Made by a program: the position numbers and the translations under genes. A DNA stretch of 28,373 nucleotides from DASYSA01 sp036003885. Its GTDB lineage: Bacteria > Acidobacteriota > Blastocatellia > UBA7656. This document shows, in pieces, positions 25,518 to 28,373 of this stretch. Positions within the stretch are counted from its first letter, which is position 1, and each line of letters opens with the position of its first letter. The notes under the pieces were generated by a model. The model was not told the DNA's origin, made no database searches, and worked only from the letters and a program-made list of their open reading frames with translations. The stretch spans positions 1-28,373 of the forward strand of contig DASYSA010000494.1 in the NCBI GenBank assembly GCA_036003885.1, read 5' to 3'.

Positions 25518-26138
25518 TCACCCTTTTCGGACGCGTCCAATCACGGACACTCCCCCGACCACGCGGTCGCCCTTGTGTGTCGTGACCTCGACTTCGGCTG
25601 GAAGAAGGACATCCATCCGGGAGCTGAACTTCATCAACCCAACTCGCTCGCCGAGTTTCACCCGATCGCCATTCTTCCGCCAGAACACCACTCGGCGAGC
25701 TAAGAGTCCCGCGATCTGGCGAAAGACGATGGTGACGTGACGGCCCTGGACCGTAACCACATTCTGTTCGTTTTCTACGGATGCGATCTCCCGCGAAGCG
25801 ACGTGAAAGGCGCCTGGCTTGTAAACCACGTCCACGATCTCGCCGGCGATGGGGGAGCGGTTTATGTGAACGTCCAGCGGTGACAGGAAGATGGAGATCT
25901 GGACGGCAGAATCTTTTGCTGAAGGATCCAACGGAGCGACTACCACGACGCGTCCGTCGGCCGGAGAGACCACCAGCGTTTCATCGGTAGGGCAGTCGCG
26001 TTTCGGGTCGCGAAAGAAGAAGCTCATGAAGGCGGTGAGCAAAAAGCAGACGGTTGCGGCGACCCACCAACCCAGCACTATGAAGGCCGCTGTGGGCGCC
26101 AGAAAGAGGATGATGTACGGGATGCCTTCTTTTGCCAT
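25518..26138 (-). CDS. psd: Phosphatidylserine decarboxylase proenzyme (short, archaeal-type)
   Basis: Converts phosphatidylserine to phosphatidylethanolamine using a pyruvoyl group made by self-cleavage. 206 residues from ATG 26138, whose MAKEGIPYIILFLAP matches the usual N terminus; the frame is open to a TTG at 26177. Two N-terminal membrane helices are followed by FFFRDPKRDCPTDETLVVSPADGRVV, SIFLSPLDVHINRSPIAG, QIAGLLARRVVFW and LMKFSSRMDVLLP. The last motif is normally FGSR with cleavage before Ser; here the Gly is Ser, encoded AGC, one base from GGC. Cleavage may still occur between the two serines. The gap to pssA (188 bases) holds no obvious gene. Confidence 0.92.
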   Translation of the reverse strand: MAKEGIPYIILFLAPTAAFIVLGWWVAATVCFLLTAFMSFFFRDPKRDCPTDETLVVSPADGRVVVVAPLDPSAKDSAVQISIFLSPLDVHINRSPIAGEIVDVVYKPGAFHVASREIASVENEQNVVTVQGRHVTIVFRQIAGLLARRVVFWRKNGDRVKLGERVGLMKFSSRMDVLLPAEVEVTTHKGDRVVGGVSVIGRVRKG

Positions 26139-26307
26139 GATTCGGGTCGAGAATTGAATCGAAGTGCCTCGAAACAAAATTGGTTACCCTGTACGACGGG
26201 TCAGACGTGCACCGGGTGCGCGTCTACCCGCCGCTCGCGAGTAACCAACGGCTGACCCTTATTTGAACTGGCCGGCTCTCGTTGTGCCGGCTGGCGATTC
26301 CGGAAAA

Positions 26308-26547
26308 TCAGTGCCCTGCTGCTTGTTGCTGTTCCTTGTAACGGCGGAGCATGGTCTCCATTTGGTCTTTCAGGTATAGCTTCTTCTTCTTAAGAGTAGA
26401 CTCCTCAATCTGTTCCTCAACGCTCGGGTAGTGGAGCGCGGCCAACTCGCTCAGTCGCCTCTCGTACGAACTGTGTTCGCGGGCTAGTTCGGAGAACTGG
26501 GAATCGTTGGCCAACAGGTGCTCCTTGAGCGATTCGGTTTCATTCAT
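26308..26547 (-). CDS. YdcH family small protein (DUF465)
   Basis: A 79-residue charged, helical protein. LKEHLLANDSQFSELAREHSSYERRLSEL and the C-terminal LKKKKLYLKDQMETML are the pattern of the YdcH/DUF465 family, whose function is not established. AGGAG lies 8 bases before the ATG. The protein is probably cytosolic and coiled-coil. It stands alone, upstream of psd on the same strand. Confidence 0.9.
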   Translation of the reverse strand: MNETESLKEHLLANDSQFSELAREHSSYERRLSELAALHYPSVEEQIEESTLKKKKLYLKDQMETMLRRYKEQQQAAGH

Positions 26548-26815
26548 CGGATTCTCTCCTTTTCAATATAAGACCAGCCCTATAATGACTGGTTACATCC
26601 ACCATTCTGAGCCGGCGTCACAGCCGGTCCCTTGACCCGGCAGAACCGAAGATGGCTGGGCCACAAATGCTCATGTCTTGACTTACAGTACTGGCTCAGC
26701 TGAAAAGTTCTCTTGGGACGTTGACCTTTTTCGGGTGCCACGTTGCACATAAGAAGAATCAGTGTCGATACCTGTCGAAATGTTACTCGAAAGGCGAAGT
26801 CGATGCAAGAAAGGA
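26548..26815. other. Intergenic region between YdcH gene and MFS gene
   Basis: With the adjoining hairpin, this gap of more than 300 bases separates two minus-strand genes. It should carry the promoter of the YdcH gene; ATTATA near 26584 on the minus strand is a possible -10 box but no clear -35 is visible. Small open frames here have no supporting features. Confidence 0.4.
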
Positions 26816-26876
26816 AGAGTGGGGGAGTGGGAGAGCCGGAGGCACCCAGTCTCCGATTCTCCCATTTTCCCACTCT
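26816..26876. repeat. Hairpin repeat just after the MFS gene
   Basis: AGAGTGGGGGAGTGGGAG (26816-26833) pairs with 26859-26876. The three mismatches are all G-T and would be wobble pairs if the plus strand were transcribed. The sequence again has a roughly 7-base rhythm (AGTGGGG, GAGTGGG; TCTCCCA, TTTTCCC, ACTCTCC). It sits 5 bases beyond the MFS stop codon and could act as a terminator for it, though a T-tract is lacking. Confidence 0.75.
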
Positions 26877-26881
26877 CCTCC

Positions 26882-28270
26882 TCAGTCCCCGTAGCTTTCC
26901 TGTACCGCGCGCGCCGGAACGCTGAAACGCTTGAGTCCCATCGCGATCAGCCATATAAGCCCCGGGCTAGCGGATAGCAGTCCTGCCGTAACCATCAGGG
27001 CACGGGGACTGAACCAGCCGAGCAGCCACCCAGCCATAATGGTCGAGATTGCCATCGTCGACAACTCCAGGGAGCGGTCCGTGGTGAACACTCGCCCGCG
27101 ATACTGATCGGGCAGCACCCGCATCATCAGCGTCTCCTGGACGCCGAACTCCATGCCCAGCACCAGCCGGCTTGCCGCTACCCACAACGACATCAGCGCG
27201 AGAGAGGGCATCAACCCCCCAACGGCAAAGAGCACTCCATGCGCAAGAAGCGACCATCCGATGAAGTGGCCGGCCCGCCGGCGATCGGTTACCCACATCC
27301 CCGCGCGACGCGCAAGCATCATCCCGATGAACAGACCCGCGCCGCCGGCCGTGAACAACGAAGCAACCACCCAGTCGCCCCGGTCGGCCCCTCCCCGCGA
27401 GAAGACGTGCGCGCCCATGCGGTCGAACAGAATAGTGGTCATTCCGCCGCCGGTGGCCCACCCTATGTTGACGAGGATCACCCCGCGCACGAACGGAGTC
27501 GCCCAGGCGTAACGCAGCCCGTCCCGGAGTTCCGAGAAGAACCGGCCCCGAACCACGGCCGACGGCTGTTCGCTGCCGGCGATCGGCACGTTTTCAACGG
27601 CATCGGCTGACAGAGGATCGGGTAGAAGCGCCGACCCATCCGTTGTTGCGTCTGACTCATTTCGTCCTGCGGCGGCTCTGCTCATCGCCTCGACAGGTAT
27701 TGCGACGATGAACAGGGCTGATGCTACGAACGAAAGCGAGTTTACGACGAAGGCGACATCATAACCGAACTGCGCTGCAGTCAGGCCGCCCAGCGCGGAG
27801 CCCAGCGTGAACTGCAGAAACCGTGTCGAGAACATCAGGACGTTTGCAGTCAACAACTCGCGACCGGTAACCATATTCGGCATCGCAGCATTCTTTGCCG
27901 CCTCGAAAAACATTGTCAGAGACGACATTAGAACGCTGGAGGCTACGACGAGCCAGACCGACCCCAGCCAGGCCGCTACGATAAAGACAAGGGCAATCAG
28001 GGCCCTCAGCAGATCGGCCGCAATCATTATCCGCTTCCGCGAGTGCCTGTCCACAAAGACTCCAGCAAGAGGCGCGACCAAGAGAAAAGGGAGCAGACGC
28101 GCCACCAGCAGCGCAGTGGTCGCCATCGCCGAGCCTGAATAGAGTCGCACCAGGCCGAGCTCGGCGATGAAGGAGAACCACGATCCCAGTTCGCTGATCG
28201 TCTGCCCGATCCACAACCGGCGGAAGTTCCGGTTGCGTCTCACTAGTTCGGTATATGTTGCCGTCGCCAT
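26882..28270 (-). CDS. MFS transporter, EntS-like exporter family (MFS_3)
   Basis: Proton-driven membrane transporter, probably an exporter, with 462 residues and about 12 membrane helices. ATG 28270 was chosen because GGAG lies 7 bases upstream; the frame is open to 28321. The N terminus LVRRNRNFRRLWIGQTISELGSWFSFIA and the loop GVFVDRHSRKRIMIAADLLRAL are typical of the MFS_3/EntS-like group. FFEAAKNAAMPNMVTGRELLTANVLM and the late PDQYRGRVFTTDRSLELSTMAIS also fit. A soluble loop of about 50 residues (about 200-250) links the two halves. The substrate cannot be told; family members export siderophores or macrolides. No biosynthetic genes are near. Confidence 0.9.
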   Translation of the reverse strand: MATATYTELVRRNRNFRRLWIGQTISELGSWFSFIAELGLVRLYSGSAMATTALLVARLLPFLLVAPLAGVFVDRHSRKRIMIAADLLRALIALVFIVAAWLGSVWLVVASSVLMSSLTMFFEAAKNAAMPNMVTGRELLTANVLMFSTRFLQFTLGSALGGLTAAQFGYDVAFVVNSLSFVASALFIVAIPVEAMSRAAAGRNESDATTDGSALLPDPLSADAVENVPIAGSEQPSAVVRGRFFSELRDGLRYAWATPFVRGVILVNIGWATGGGMTTILFDRMGAHVFSRGGADRGDWVVASLFTAGGAGLFIGMMLARRAGMWVTDRRRAGHFIGWSLLAHGVLFAVGGLMPSLALMSLWVAASRLVLGMEFGVQETLMMRVLPDQYRGRVFTTDRSLELSTMAISTIMAGWLLGWFSPRALMVTAGLLSASPGLIWLIAMGLKRFSVPARAVQESYGD

Positions 28271-28373
28271 GATAAAACTCCGAGCTTCGCGATGAAGCTG
28301 GTTGTGAACTGCCGCAGGCACTGGGATCGCGGCAGGTCCTATCCGAGTTCATTCACCGACCGTCTGAAAATGG

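Noticed and set aside
27759..28352. Open frame of 197 codons overlapping the MFS gene
   Set aside because: Same strand but a different frame from a clear transporter; the product is Arg/Ser/Cys-rich and lacks membrane helices.

Overview
The window is a moderately GC-rich bacterial chromosome segment with long multidomain signalling and redox proteins, class III cyclase and c-di-GMP proteins, many intergenic hairpins and few mobile genes. Protein style suggests a soil-type Acidobacteriota (Blastocatellia-like) genome. That is an inference from family resemblance; no rRNA or other taxonomic marker is present.

Layout. (1) 1-989: the C-terminal part of a tyrosine integrase, running in from the left edge, stops 22 bases before the 3' end of a minus-strand tRNA-Thr(CGT). 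This looks like the end of an integrated element lying to the left. (2) 990-1673: no gene recognised apart from the tRNA promoter. (3) 1674-4748: hybrid histidine kinase followed by a type I periplasmic binding protein, probably a co-sensing pair. (4) 4792-8192, minus strand: a GNAT acetyltransferase, then a membrane PAS-GGDEF-EAL protein broken into two frames by one extra base near 6753-6755. (5) 8731-14384: two giant redox proteins. The first joins two cyclic-nucleotide-binding domains to a four-cluster ferredoxin and a membrane domain. The second joins an FHA domain to a seven-haem cytochrome c segment, a ferredoxin and a YpdA-like NAD(P)H flavoprotein. (6) 14540-22222: oxidative pentose phosphate genes gnd, zwf and opcA, then a metallo-beta-lactamase-fold putative cyclic nucleotide phosphodiesterase and an FHA-GAF adenylate cyclase. 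Facing them is pgl. (7) 22390-24252: an HD-GYP-like protein with an unknown C-terminal domain. (8) 24400-28270, minus strand: pssA and psd (phosphatidylethanolamine synthesis), a YdcH-family small protein and an MFS exporter.

How the genes may work together (inference): the pentose phosphate enzymes make NADPH, and the flavoprotein module of the FHA/multihaem protein could use it. The upstream partner supplies membrane and Fe-S relays and carries cNMP sensors. An adenylate cyclase and a likely cAMP-degrading enzyme lie a few genes downstream. The region could thus encode a second-messenger-gated NADPH-to-periplasm electron conduit with its own fuel supply and messenger control. This is the most novel content of the window.

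A second theme is a set of intergenic inverted repeats built from 7-base tandem units. The heptamer differs at each site but the architecture is the same (14385-14497, 15981-16123, 18810-18907, 19704-19785, 24364-24416, 26816-26876), and a different 26-bp perfect inverted repeat lies at 24262-24360.
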